A stretch of DNA of 64,000 bases, taken from positions 3,162,001-3,226,000 of the forward strand of contig NZ_CP043959.1 in assembly GCF_008632955.1 (NCBI RefSeq). The letters run 5' to 3'. This DNA comes from Streptomyces tendae. GTDB lineage: Bacteria > Actinomycetota > Actinomycetes > Streptomycetales > Streptomycetaceae. Made by a program: the position numbers and the translations under genes. Each line of letters starts with the position of its first letter. The stretch's first letter is position 1. The notes beneath the pieces are model-generated. The model did no database searches. It was given only the letters and a program-made list of their open reading frames with translations, and was not told where the DNA came from. Positions 55,397 through 64,000 of this stretch are shown piece after piece.

Positions 55397-56419
55397 ATGG
55401 CGCAAGCGGTGGAACTGGAGGTCGGCGGCCGGAGCGTGCGGCTGTCCAGCCCGGACAAGGTCTTCTTCCCGGAACGGGGCTACACCAAGCTGGACGTCGC
55501 CCGCTACTACCAGGCCGTCGCCCCCGGCATCCTGCGCGCCCTGCGCGACCGGCCCACCACCCTGCAGCGCTACCCCGACGGCATCACGGGTGAGTGGTTC
55601 TACCAGAAGCGCGCGCCCAAGAGCATGCCGGACTGGATCCCCACCGCGCACATCACCTTCCCCAGCGGCCGCAGCGCCGACGAGATGTGCCCCACCGAGG
55701 AGGCCGCCGTGGTGTGGGCGGCCCAGTACGGCACGCTCGTCTTCCACCCCTGGCCGGTGCGCCGCACGGACGTCGACCACCCCGACGAACTGCGCATCGA
55801 CCTCGACCCGCAGCCCGGCACCGACTACGACGACGCCGCCCGCGCGGCCCTCGAACTGCGCGCCGTCCTCGGCGAGTACGGACTGCGCGGCTGGCCCAAG
55901 ACCTCCGGCGGCCGGGGCCTGCACGTCTTCGTGCCGGTCGAACCCCGGTGGACCTTCACCCAGGTCCGCCGCGCCGCCATCGCCGTGGGCCGGGAGATGG
56001 AACGCCGGATGCCCGAGCAGGTCACCATCAAGTGGTGGAAGGAGGAGCGCGGCGAGCGCATCTTCATCGACTACAACCAGACCGCCCGCGACCGCACCAT
56101 CGCCTCCGCCTACTCGGTGCGGCCCCGGCCGCACGCCCCCGTCTCCGCGCCGCTGCGCTGGGAGGAGGTGGGCGTCGCCCGTCCGCAGGACTTCGACATC
56201 ACGACCATGCCCGCGCGCTTCGCCGAACTCGGCGACGTGCACGCGGACATGGACGACCACGCCTTCTCCCTGGAACCTCTGCTGGAACTCGCCCGGCGCG
56301 ACGAGCAGGACCACGGCCTCGGCGACCTGCCCTACCCGCCCGAGTACCCGAAGATGCCGGGGGAGCCCAGCCGGGTACAGCCGAGCCGGGCCAGGAAGCC
56401 AAAACCCACGACCTCCTGA
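55397..56419 (+). CDS. LigD-type primase-polymerase domain protein
   Basis: A 340-residue AEP-family polymerase like the polymerase domain of LigD. The start ELEVGGRSVRLSSPDKVFFPERGYTKLDVARYY is characteristic; the metal-binding pair is in RIDLDPQPGTDYDD; and KTSGGRGLHVFVP and FIDYNQTARDRTIASAYSVR complete the pattern. In end joining such enzymes fill gaps, preferring ribonucleotides. ATG at 55397 is leaderless: TAGCGT (55384-55389) is 7 bases upstream. No Ku gene is in the window. Confidence 0.9.
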   Translation: MAQAVELEVGGRSVRLSSPDKVFFPERGYTKLDVARYYQAVAPGILRALRDRPTTLQRYPDGITGEWFYQKRAPKSMPDWIPTAHITFPSGRSADEMCPTEEAAVVWAAQYGTLVFHPWPVRRTDVDHPDELRIDLDPQPGTDYDDAARAALELRAVLGEYGLRGWPKTSGGRGLHVFVPVEPRWTFTQVRRAAIAVGREMERRMPEQVTIKWWKEERGERIFIDYNQTARDRTIASAYSVRPRPHAPVSAPLRWEEVGVARPQDFDITTMPARFAELGDVHADMDDHAFSLEPLLELARRDEQDHGLGDLPYPPEYPKMPGEPSRVQPSRARKPKPTTS

Positions 56420-56446
56420 CCCGGCTCCCCGCCGCGTTCGCGCGGG

Positions 56447-58651
56447 CTACAGCTCCTTGATCCGGACGTCGCGGTAGGAGATGACGTCCGTCGTGCTGTG
56501 CACCTGCAGTCCGAGGTAACCGGAGGCGAACCGCCGCCCGTCCGTGCCCGGGTCGTCCGAGCGCGGCGGGGTGAAGTCCTGGCCGCCGATGTTGTCGAAC
56601 TCGTTGATCAGCACGCCGTTGCGGTAGACCGAGTAGTGCTGGTCCACGACACGGATCTCGTAGTCGTTCCAGGTGCCCTTCTGCGTCACACCGGCACCGG
56701 CCAGGCCCACACGGTCGAAGCCGTAGACCGAGCCCGTCTTGTACATGTCGCCGGTGGGTGAGTCGAACACCTGGATCTCGTGCCCGAACTTGATCGCGGC
56801 CCACTCCGGCCGGGACTCCTCCGGGTGGTCGTGGATCTGCGGGAACCGCACGAACACACCGCCGTTGGCGTTGGCGGTGCCCGGCGCGTCGTCACGCCAC
56901 TGGAGCTTCAGCGAGAAGTCGCCGTACGTGCGCTCGGGGAACCACAGCATGCCGAGCCCGTCCCGGGCGGTGCCCGAGGTGATCGATCCGTCCGGGTTCA
57001 GCGTGAACGAACCGCCGCCCACCTGCTCCCACTTGGCGAACGACTCCGGGGTGCCGTCGAGGATCGTGCGGTAGCCCTCGGTCTGGCCGGGCGTGCCGAT
57101 GCCGGACTGCCGGGCCGCCTTGTTGATCGCCCGGTACTCCCGCTTGTCGACGACGCCTTCCTTCCGCAGCGCGTCCAGCACGGTGGTGACGTGCTTGAGG
57201 AACAGCGCCTGCGAGGTCCACTCCTTCTCGTCCTCGATCAGCTCGCCGATCCGGCACCGGTTGTTGGTGACGCGGTTCGGCACGCCCGAGTCGACCGTCC
57301 CCACGATGACCGTCAACCGCTCGTCGTACTCGGGGCACGGGGGCGCGGGCACCCCGCCGGACACCACCGTGAGGCTCACCGTGAGCGGCTCGGAGGTGTT
57401 TCCGGCCTTGTCGGTGGCCCGGTAGGCCACCGTGTGCCGGCCCGCCCGGTCGACGATCACGGGCGCGGTGTAGGCCAGGTACGGCCCGCCGTCGAGGGAG
57501 TACTCGACGCGTGCCACACCGGACCCGTCGTGCCCGTCGTCCGCGGTGACCGTCACCGTGGCGCGGCCGACGTAGGCGCCGTCGGAGTTCTTCGTGCCGT
57601 GGACGGTGACACCGGTGGCGGGCGGGGTCGTGTCCTGCGGGGGAGCGGCGACGACGGTGAACTCGACGCTCTTCTCCGCCGCCGCGTTGCCGGCCTTGTC
57701 GGTGGCCCGGTAGCGCACGGTGTGCGTGCCCGCCTCGTGCACCATCACCGGGCCGCCGTAGGTCTGCCAGGCGCCGTCCGCGCCGATGGCGTACTCGATG
57801 GTGTTGACGCCGGAGCCGGTGTCGGACGCGGTGACGGTGACCGTCGCCATGTCGATGTAGTGACCGTCGGCGTTCTTCTCGCCGTCCACGGTCGCCGAGG
57901 TCTCCGGCGCCGTGGTGTCGTCGGTGGGCGGCGCGACCACCGTGAACGCGACGCTCCGCTCCTCCGACACGTTGCCCGCCTTGTCCAGCGCGCGGTAGCG
58001 GACGGTGTGCGTGCCGACCTGGTCGACCACCACCGGGGCGGTGTACGGCTGCCAGGCGTCGTCGTCACCGAGCGCGTACTCGATCCGGTCGACACCCGAA
58101 CCCTCGTCGGTCGCCGCGAGGGTGACGCTCGCGGAGCCGACGTACGCGCCCTGGTCGTTCCGCGTGCCGGTCACGTCGGCCGTGGCCTCGGGGGCGGTGG
58201 TGTCCTCGCCGCCGCCCTCGGTGACCGTCAGGACGCCCTTCATCTCCCCGTGGCCGGGGATGGTGCAGTGGTAGAAGTAGCGGCCCGGGGTGAGCGTCAC
58301 CTCCGCGGTGTGCCGCCCGCCCTGCGCGTCGGCCGGGTTGGCCAGGATGTTCAGCTGGACGTCGTTGTTGTACTCCGGGTCGGAGGTGACGAACGTCAGG
58401 GTGTGCGGCATGCCGGTGGTGTTGCCGGTGGCCGCGCTGTTCTCGAAGACGATCGTCGCCGGACCGGCCACCGCGGTGGCCGGCGCGGACGCGTACGCGG
58501 TGATGCTGTCGCCCGCGGTCCAGGTCAGGACCTGTGCCGCCGTGCGGCCGGCGTCGGCCTTCGGCTGTCCCGCCGCGGGGAGCGCCTGCAGGCCGAGCAC
58601 CGTCATCAGGCAGGCCAGCAGTACGGCCCACACTCCTGGTCGTCGTATCAC
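56447..58651 (-). CDS. secreted cupredoxin-Ig-DUF1080 protein
   Basis: A 734-residue secreted protein. After a signal peptide (LLACLMTVLGLQALPAAGQ) comes a blue-copper domain with ligands His83 (MPHTLTF), Cys129, His134 and Met137 (YHCTIPGHGEM). Three Ig-like repeats of about 95 residues follow, each with the pattern DTT.PE/PAT..V.G..N..G.Y, SGV.RIEY and GTHTVRYRATDKAGN. The C-terminus (about 530-734) is DUF1080, now known in some cases as a 3-keto-glycoside hydrolase: FTLNPDGSITSGTARDGLG, LKLQWRDDAPG. GTG at 58651 has AGGGGGA 6 bases upstream and overlaps the previous stop (GTGA). Confidence 0.87.
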   Translation of the reverse strand: MIRRPGVWAVLLACLMTVLGLQALPAAGQPKADAGRTAAQVLTWTAGDSITAYASAPATAVAGPATIVFENSAATGNTTGMPHTLTFVTSDPEYNNDVQLNILANPADAQGGRHTAEVTLTPGRYFYHCTIPGHGEMKGVLTVTEGGGEDTTAPEATADVTGTRNDQGAYVGSASVTLAATDEGSGVDRIEYALGDDDAWQPYTAPVVVDQVGTHTVRYRALDKAGNVSEERSVAFTVVAPPTDDTTAPETSATVDGEKNADGHYIDMATVTVTASDTGSGVNTIEYAIGADGAWQTYGGPVMVHEAGTHTVRYRATDKAGNAAAEKSVEFTVVAAPPQDTTPPATGVTVHGTKNSDGAYVGRATVTVTADDGHDGSGVARVEYSLDGGPYLAYTAPVIVDRAGRHTVAYRATDKAGNTSEPLTVSLTVVSGGVPAPPCPEYDERLTVIVGTVDSGVPNRVTNNRCRIGELIEDEKEWTSQALFLKHVTTVLDALRKEGVVDKREYRAINKAARQSGIGTPGQTEGYRTILDGTPESFAKWEQVGGGSFTLNPDGSITSGTARDGLGMLWFPERTYGDFSLKLQWRDDAPGTANANGGVFVRFPQIHDHPEESRPEWAAIKFGHEIQVFDSPTGDMYKTGSVYGFDRVGLAGAGVTQKGTWNDYEIRVVDQHYSVYRNGVLINEFDNIGGQDFTPPRSDDPGTDGRRFASGYLGLQVHSTTDVISYRDVRIKEL

Positions 58652-61155
58652 TGCGTCCCCCTCGCCAGCTGACCGGCGGCCGGGGTCGGCCCGCCGCCCG
58701 TGTAGGTGACCCGCCACAGTGCGGACTTGGCGTCGGAGGTAAAGAAACCGCGCCCGTAGTCCAGCACGTACAGCGCGCCGTCCGGACCGAACGTCCAGCC
58801 CATCAGGTTCTTGATGCCGTCGTTACCGATGGGCACGATCTTCTTCAGGGACTCCGAGTGGACCGGCAGTCCGCCGTCGCCCTGGGTCCTCGGATCCATC
58901 AGCACCGCGTTGCGCGGCTGGTCGGCGTCGTAGAAGTCGCCGACGAACCACTTGCCGTCCCAGTACGCGGGCCACTTGACGTCGCTGCTGTTCGCGTCGT
59001 CGTAGCGGTAGACCGGGCCGTTCATCGCGGCCTGCCCGCCGCCCTTCAGCCAGGGCAGCCGGTACGTCGCCTCGTCCTGCTTGTAGGACGGGACGCCGTT
59101 CTCGTCGCGCGGGAAGTCCGGACCGCCGCCCTGCGGCGAGTACCAGATGTTGTTGCCGGTCACCGGCGGCAGGTTGACCAGGCCGTCGTTGTTCGGCGAC
59201 TCGTTCTTCGGGTGGTCGCAGTCGTACCAGCCCAGCGGCTTGGACGGGTCGGGCAGATTGCGGTCCCGGTAGGGCTGCTTGTTGCCCATGCAGTACGGCC
59301 AGCCGCGGTTGGACGCCTTGGTGATGACGGCGAACGTGTCGTACTTCGCCGGTCCCCAGGTCGTCGACGGGGCGCCGGCGTCCGGGCCGACCCAGCCCGC
59401 GTAGAGGACGTCGGTCTCCTTGTCGACGGAGATCCGTGCCGGGTTGCGCACGCCCATCACGTAGATCTCGCCGCGGGTCTTGCCGCCGCCCTCGTCGGTC
59501 TCCCTGCCGGTGAACAGGTTGCCCTCGGGGAGGGTGTACGTGCCGTCCGGCTCCGGGTGGATGCGCAGGATCTTGCCGTTGAGGTTGTTGGTGTTGCCGG
59601 CGGTGCGGCGCGCGTCGGCGAAGGACACGCCCTTGTAGTTGGGCTGGGGGTTGTTGCCGGAGTAACCGTCGCTGAAGCCGCTGGAGTTGTTGTCACCGGT
59701 GGCGATGTACAGGTTCCCCTTGGAGTCCCAGGCCATCCCGCCGCCCGCGTGGCAGCAGCTGTGGATCTGCACCGGCCACTTCAGCAGCACCTTCTCACTG
59801 CCGAGGTCCAGCTTGTTCGTGGCCTGGTCGAGGGTGAAGCGGGAGACCCGCCGCTCGGCCATGCGCCTGTCCCGGTCGATGCCGGAGTGGGGCGTGTAGT
59901 GCAGGTACACCCATCCGTTCCGCTCGAACTGGGGGTCCAGTTCGATGCCGAGCAGGCCCTCCTCGACCTTGACCAGTTCGTCGCCGCCGCCCTTGTTGCC
60001 GAAGACGGTGAGCGCGCCGGCGAGGGTGACCTTCTTGGTCTCCGGGTCGTAGACGTGGATCTCGCCCGTGCCCTTGCCGACATCCGGATTGTTCCAGTCG
60101 GTGACCACGGGCTGCGAGGCGTCGGCGCCGCCCCGGCCGATGTAGAACACCCGGCCGTCGGGCGCGGTGACCAGCCCGTGCGGCTCGCCGATCTGGTCGT
60201 TCCGTCCCGGCTGGTTGGGCTGCGTGAGCCGTTCCGCCTTGTAGTTGCCGGTGATGGTCGCCTTGCAGTCGGCCCGCACCAGACGGGTGGTCCACAGCAG
60301 GGCGCCGCGCAGGTGCTCGCGGAAGTCGGTCTCGTCGTACGACGACACCGTGCCGCCCATGCCGGTGTAGAAGGACCGGCCGCCGTCGTAGTCACGGCAC
60401 CAGCTGATCGGGTGGTCCCAGCCGTTGGCACCGGCGCCCGGCCGGTACGTCGACTCGCGCACCCGGGCGACCGTGTGGACGCCACCGGACGGGTTCTTGG
60501 CCCAGTTCAGCCACTTGTCGGGCCGCTTCCACTCCGGCGGCAGGCCCTTGGTCGCCGGGTGCACCCGGTCGCCGACCTCGACGGTTGCGCGCTGCACCGT
60601 GGGCGCTCCCGCGGCGGGCCGGGCGCCGATCAGACCGGTGAACCAGTCCGAGTAGGGCTCCGCGCGGGCCGCGTCGTGCAGGCCGACGAAACCGCCGCCG
60701 GCCTCCATGTACGCCTCCAGACCCGCCTCCTGCTCCGGGTCGAGGACGTCACCGCCGCCGGTCAGGAACACGATCGTGTTGAACCGGCTCAGCTTCCTGT
60801 CGTTGGTGAAGACCGAGGCGTCGCCGGTGGCGGTGACCGTGAAGCGCTGGTCCTCCGGTCCGGTCTGCCCGATCCGCTCGATCGCCGCGATCCCGGCGTT
60901 CACCAGCGGTGACTCCTCACCGCCGGCCGCCGAGCCGTAGAACAGCAGCACACGTACGTTCGCGCCGCCCGGGGGCGACGTGATGGACATCGTTGTCAGG
61001 GACGGATCCGGGGCCGGGCGCGCGCTGGCGGCGGGTCCCGACAGCAGGCCGGCGGCGACGACGCCGGCGGCCACGGTGGCCGCCCAGGCGCGTCGCCCGG
61101 TTCTCGTCCTTCGCGCGTTCGAGGTGCTGGACGTGTCCAACCCTCCTAATCCCAT
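58648..61155 (-). CDS. secreted ThuA domain + PQQ-dependent glucose/sorbosone dehydrogenase
   Basis: An 835-residue secreted protein. The signal region is RRTRTGRRAWAATVAAGVVAAGLLSGPAASA. The N-terminal third is ThuA-like: VRVLLFYG..GGGFVGLHDAARAE. The rest resembles PQQ-dependent soluble aldose dehydrogenases, a six-bladed propeller, with GEPHGLVTAPDGRVFYIGRGG, GLLGIELDPQF and GEIYVMGVRNPARI. ATG at 61155 has no strong ribosome site; GTG starts at 61194 and 61182 in the same frame are alternatives near GAGGAGG. If 61155 is right, codon 3 is a TTA (61147-61149), the rare bldA-read codon of Streptomyces. It is coupled to the cupredoxin-DUF1080 gene. Confidence 0.85.
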   Translation of the reverse strand: MGLGGLDTSSTSNARRTRTGRRAWAATVAAGVVAAGLLSGPAASARPAPDPSLTTMSITSPPGGANVRVLLFYGSAAGGEESPLVNAGIAAIERIGQTGPEDQRFTVTATGDASVFTNDRKLSRFNTIVFLTGGGDVLDPEQEAGLEAYMEAGGGFVGLHDAARAEPYSDWFTGLIGARPAAGAPTVQRATVEVGDRVHPATKGLPPEWKRPDKWLNWAKNPSGGVHTVARVRESTYRPGAGANGWDHPISWCRDYDGGRSFYTGMGGTVSSYDETDFREHLRGALLWTTRLVRADCKATITGNYKAERLTQPNQPGRNDQIGEPHGLVTAPDGRVFYIGRGGADASQPVVTDWNNPDVGKGTGEIHVYDPETKKVTLAGALTVFGNKGGGDELVKVEEGLLGIELDPQFERNGWVYLHYTPHSGIDRDRRMAERRVSRFTLDQATNKLDLGSEKVLLKWPVQIHSCCHAGGGMAWDSKGNLYIATGDNNSSGFSDGYSGNNPQPNYKGVSFADARRTAGNTNNLNGKILRIHPEPDGTYTLPEGNLFTGRETDEGGGKTRGEIYVMGVRNPARISVDKETDVLYAGWVGPDAGAPSTTWGPAKYDTFAVITKASNRGWPYCMGNKQPYRDRNLPDPSKPLGWYDCDHPKNESPNNDGLVNLPPVTGNNIWYSPQGGGPDFPRDENGVPSYKQDEATYRLPWLKGGGQAAMNGPVYRYDDANSSDVKWPAYWDGKWFVGDFYDADQPRNAVLMDPRTQGDGGLPVHSESLKKIVPIGNDGIKNLMGWTFGPDGALYVLDYGRGFFTSDAKSALWRVTYTGGGPTPAAGQLARGTQ

Positions 61156-61356
61156 GGGTTCGTGATGCGATGTGGACCGCACGTGGCCACCCACCCCTCC
61201 TCGGTCGCGGCAACAGCGTCAAGGAAGCTAGACCTCTTTGCGTCAGACGCCAAGACCTATCGCAGCAAAGAAACGAACTTTGTCCTGAGTGTGGATAAAC
61301 CCTCGGGTCACCGCTACGGTTTCACAGGTTCATGACAGCCACATGGGGAGTTCGGC

Positions 61357-62346
61357 ATGGACAGACGCGGTTTCAACCGACGGGTACTTCTGGGCGGCGT
61401 GGCCGCGGCGACATCGTTGTCGGTGGCACCCGAGGCCGTGAGCGCGACGACCGCGACGGCGAGAACCGCGCCCGCCGGGGGCGAGGTACGCCGGATCAAG
61501 ATGTACGCCGAGCGCCTGGCCGGCGGACAGATGGGCTACGGCTTCGAGAAGGGCAAGGCGACGATCCCCGGCCCGCTGATCGAGCTCAACGAGGGCGACA
61601 CGCTGCACATCGAGTTCGAGAACACCATGGACGTGCCGGTCAGCCTGCACGTCCACGGCGTCGACTACGAGATCTCCAGCGACGGCACCCAGCAGAACAA
61701 GAGCGCCGTCGAGCCCGGCGGAACCCGCACCTACACCTGGCGCACCCACGCCCCCGGGCGGCGCGCGGACGGCACCTGGCGGGCGGGCAGCGCGGGGTAC
61801 TGGCACTACCACGACCACGTCGTCGGCACCGTGCACGGCACCGGAGGCATCCGGGGCGGCCTGTACGGCCCCGTGATCGTGCGCCGCAAGGGCGACGTCC
61901 TTCCCGACGCCACGCACACCATCGTCTTCAACGACATGACGATCAACAACAAGCCGGCGCACACGGGCCCCGACTTCGAGGCCACCGTGGGCGACCGGGT
62001 CGAGATCGTCATGATCACGCACGGCGAGTACTACCACACCTTCCACATGCACGGGCACCGCTGGGCCGACAACCGCACGGGCATGCTCACCGGCCCCGAT
62101 GACCCCACCCGGGTCGTCGACACCAAGATCTGCGGCCCCGCCGACTCCTTCGGCTTCCAGGTGATCGCGGGGGAGGGGGTGGGAGCGGGCGCCTGGATGT
62201 ACCACTGTCACGTCCAGAGCCACTCCGACATGGGCATGGTCGGCCTGTTCCTGGTGAAGAAACCGGACGGCACCATCCCCGGCTACGACCCCCACGAACA
62301 CGCCCACACCGCCACCGGGACGAAGGAGCCGGCGCACGAGCACTGA
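61357..62346 (+). CDS. epoA: small two-domain laccase (SLAC/EpoA type)
   Basis: A 329-residue multicopper oxidase of the two-domain (small laccase) class. The Tat signal is [20 protein letters not shown]. Copper motifs are HVHGVD and [11 protein letters not shown] in domain one, and [10 protein letters not shown] and [14 protein letters not shown] (type 1 copper Cys with HCHxxxHxxxxM) in domain two. It oxidises phenols at the cell surface or outside, with reduction of O2 to water. ATG at 61357 follows GGGGAG with 6-base spacing. Its closest model in memory is S. coelicolor SLAC. It is divergent from the ThuA-PQQ dehydrogenase gene. Confidence 0.93.
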   Translation: MDRRGFNRRVLLGGVAAATSLSVAPEAVSATTATARTAPAGGEVRRIKMYAERLAGGQMGYGFEKGKATIPGPLIELNEGDTLHIEFENTMDVPVSLHVHGVDYEISSDGTQQNKSAVEPGGTRTYTWRTHAPGRRADGTWRAGSAGYWHYHDHVVGTVHGTGGIRGGLYGPVIVRRKGDVLPDATHTIVFNDMTINNKPAHTGPDFEATVGDRVEIVMITHGEYYHTFHMHGHRWADNRTGMLTGPDDPTRVVDTKICGPADSFGFQVIAGEGVGAGAWMYHCHVQSHSDMGMVGLFLVKKPDGTIPGYDPHEHAHTATGTKEPAHEH

Positions 62347-62363
62347 CGGGCGGCCCGGGTGAT

Positions 62364-62379
62364 CCGAGAGCGCTCTCGG
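62364..62379. promoter_or_regulatory. perfect 16-bp palindrome before the LacI gene
   Basis: CCGAGAGCGCTCTCGG lies 54 bases upstream of the LacI-family start. It shares the core GAGAGCGCTCTC with the palindrome at 13112-13127 before the GH16 gene. Probable autoregulatory operator. Confidence 0.72.
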
Positions 62380-62433
62380 CGGCCGGGCCGGCCAGGGCTA
62401 TCCTTTCGGCCAACCGCAGGGAGGAGCCCCGAA

Positions 62434-63474
62434 GTGAGTGAGACAGTGCCACGACCGACGCTGGAGGCCGTGGCCGCACGGGCAGGGGTCTCCCGGGCCA
62501 CGGTGTCCCGCGTGGTCAACGGCTTCGACGGGGTTCGCGAACCCCTGGCCGAGCGGGTCCGGCGCGCGGTGGACGAACTCGGCTACGTCCCCAACCAGGC
62601 CGCCCGCAGCCTGGTCACCCGGCGCCACGACGCCGTGGCCGTCATCGTGGCCGAACCCGAGACCCGGGTCTTCGCCGACCCCTTCTTCGCCCGGCAGCTG
62701 CGCGGCATCAGCAAGGAGCTGACCGCCCACGACAACCAGCTGGTGCTGCTGCTCACCGAGGACCGCGACGACCACGCGCGCGTCGGCCGCTACCTGGCCG
62801 GCGGCCACGTCGACGGCGCCCTGGTGTTCTCCCTGCACATCGACGACCCGCTGCCCGGACTGATCCAGCGGGCCGGACTGCCGGCCGTGTTCGGCGGCCG
62901 GCCGCACTGGAACGGCGGCGGCGACGCCGTCCGCTACGTCGACACCGACAACCGGGGCGGCGCCCGCGACGCCGTACGCCATCTGCTCGGACTCGGCCGC
63001 CGAAGGGTCGCCCACATCACCGGCGCCCTCGACCAGACCTCGGCGGTGGACCGGCTCGACGGCTTCCGGGACGTCATGGCCGACCCCGACCCCCGGCTCG
63101 TCGTGGAGGGCGACTTCACCGCCGCGAGCGGCGAGCGGGCGATGCGGGAACTGCTGCGCCACCGCCCCGACCTGGACGCCGTGTTCGCGGGCAACGACCT
63201 CATGGCGGCGGGCGCCCTGCGGGCGCTGCGCGAACACGGACGGCGGGTGCCCGAGGACATCGCGGTGGTCGGCTTCGACGACATGCTGCCGATCGCCGAG
63301 CAGACCGAGCCGCCGCTCACCACGGTCCGTCAGGACATCGAGGAGATGGGCCGCCTGATGGCCCGCCTGCTGCTGCGCGAGCTGGACCGCACCACCGCGC
63401 CGGACGAGGCTACGGGCGCCGGACCGTCCGGGGTGGTGCTGCCGACCACACTGGTCCGCAGGGCGTCAGCCTGA
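62434..63474 (+). CDS. LacI family transcriptional regulator
   Basis: A 346-residue LacI-type repressor. The helix-turn-helix and hinge are TLEAVAARAGVSRATVSRVVNGFDGVREPL, and the sensor domain ends IAVVGFDDMLPIAEQTEPPLTTVRQDIEEMG. GTG at 62434 follows GGGAGGAGC. The palindrome at 62364-62379 suggests autoregulation, and the same core lies before the GH16 beta-glucanase gene, so this protein is a candidate regulator of that gene at a distance. The inducer is unknown; it resembles CebR/BglR-type regulators. Confidence 0.9.
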   Translation: MSETVPRPTLEAVAARAGVSRATVSRVVNGFDGVREPLAERVRRAVDELGYVPNQAARSLVTRRHDAVAVIVAEPETRVFADPFFARQLRGISKELTAHDNQLVLLLTEDRDDHARVGRYLAGGHVDGALVFSLHIDDPLPGLIQRAGLPAVFGGRPHWNGGGDAVRYVDTDNRGGARDAVRHLLGLGRRRVAHITGALDQTSAVDRLDGFRDVMADPDPRLVVEGDFTAASGERAMRELLRHRPDLDAVFAGNDLMAAGALRALREHGRRVPEDIAVVGFDDMLPIAEQTEPPLTTVRQDIEEMGRLMARLLLRELDRTTAPDEATGAGPSGVVLPTTLVRRASA

Positions 63475-63583
63475 CCGCCCCGCCCCGATCGGCCGCGACC
63501 CGTCCGGGTGCCGTACCGGCGATTGTCGGTGGGGAGTGGAAGACTCGGCGGAGCAGGCGTCGGGACTCCTCGAAGGAGGCACC

Positions 63584-64000
63584 ATGCTCACCACCCGCTT
63601 CGTCGACGGCGCACCTTGCTGGATCGACGTCGGCACGCCCGACGCGGAAGGCGCCGCGTCCTTCTACCGCGCCCTGTTCGGCTGGACGTACCGCTCCGCG
63701 GGACCCGACGGCGGCGGCTACGGCTTCTTCGAGCATGCCGGCCGGATCGCCGCGGGCTGCGCCCCGCTCGGCGGTGACCAGGGCGGGGCGGCCTGGACCG
63801 TGTACTTCCGCAGTCCGGACGCCGACGCCACCGCCGAGGCCGTCCGCGCGGCGCGGGGCAGTGTCCCCGTGCCGCCGGCCCCGGTGGGGGAGCAGGGCAG
63901 GTCGGCGCTGCTCGCCGACCAGATGGGCGCCCCCTTCGGCGTCTGGCAGCCCGGCCGGCGCGAGGGCCTGGAGGCGGCCGGGGAGGCCGGCTGCCTGTGC
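63584..64000 (+). CDS. VOC family (glyoxalase-like) protein, cut by the window edge
   Basis: The first 139 residues of a vicinal-oxygen-chelate protein. The first beta-alpha-beta module is APCWIDVGTPDAEGAASFYRALFGWTYRSAG and ends MGAPFGVWQPG; a second module should follow beyond the edge. ATG at 63584 follows AAGGAGGCACC. Many Streptomyces members have two such modules and no known substrate. Confidence 0.85.
   Translation, partial: MLTTRFVDGAPCWIDVGTPDAEGAASFYRALFGWTYRSAGPDGGGYGFFEHAGRIAAGCAPLGGDQGGAAWTVYFRSPDADATAEAVRAARGSVPVPPAPVGEQGRSALLADQMGAPFGVWQPGRREGLEAAGEAGCLC

Overview
The window is very GC-rich DNA with a third-position G/C bias, many GTG starts, ATGA/GTGA start-stop overlaps, leaderless promoters and gene families typical of Streptomyces. 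It looks like a stretch of a Streptomyces chromosome. No tRNA, rRNA, transposase or CRISPR array was seen.

Layout. 1-4.1 kb: an edge-truncated serine hydrolase, an F420/FMN-type split-barrel oxidoreductase and a short UvrA-like ABC protein. 4.1-10.2 kb (minus strand): a pentose-phosphate operon [transaldolase remnant]-zwf-opcA-pgi-gnd-histidine phosphatase, in which pgi carries a one-base frameshift and only the C-terminal part of transaldolase survives. 10.3-18.0 kb: AraC regulator, DUF302 protein, GH16 glucanase, GH4 phospho-glycosidase, ATP-grasp protein, metallophosphoesterase and Sfp-type phosphopantetheinyl transferase. 18.0-20.9 kb: tandem repeats, then a small protein/ImmA-like peptidase/XRE regulator set divergent from an MmyB-like protein. 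21.0-26.4 kb: a hydroxyproline catabolic operon (three-part D-hydroxyproline dehydrogenase, DapA-like deaminase, 4-hydroxyproline epimerase, GntR). 26.4-34.6 kb: LacI, sugar ABC importer, GH13 alpha-glucosidase and a GH87-like beta-helix glucanase, probably an alpha-1,3-glucan utilisation locus.

34.6-44.3 kb is an organosulfur island: an SsuABC-type sulfonate importer, Rrf2 regulator, TauE/SafE exporter, SfnB/DszC-like flavoenzyme, winged-helix protein, sulfite oxidase and a GST-like protein. It holds four short leader-peptide ORFs of one family (core RRxxDxxRVxSAxC) and three copies of an inverted repeat CCTA-N9-TAGG placed just before three of the leaders. This is the strongest candidate for a coherent, possibly undescribed regulatory system.

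44.7-52.8 kb: DMT transporter and PAP2 protein divergent from a TetR gene, with four operator repeats at an exact 16-bp period between them; a DUF2510 protein, a large LAL-like ATPase without a visible HTH, and a DUF3048 lipoprotein. 53.0-56.4 kb: zinc alcohol dehydrogenase and a divergent LigC-type ligase / LigD-type polymerase pair. 56.4-62.3 kb: secreted cupredoxin-Ig-DUF1080 protein, ThuA-PQQ sugar dehydrogenase and a small two-domain laccase, possibly an extracellular redox set. 62.4-64 kb: a LacI regulator whose operator-like palindrome matches one upstream of the GH16 gene 49 kb away, and an edge-truncated VOC protein.

A caution: six single-base deletions break five conserved genes between 7 and 24.4 kb (pgi, GH16, metallophosphoesterase, PPTase, and the DapA-like gene twice). 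Restoring one G or C at each site gives full-length proteins, so sequencing error is at least as likely as true mutation.
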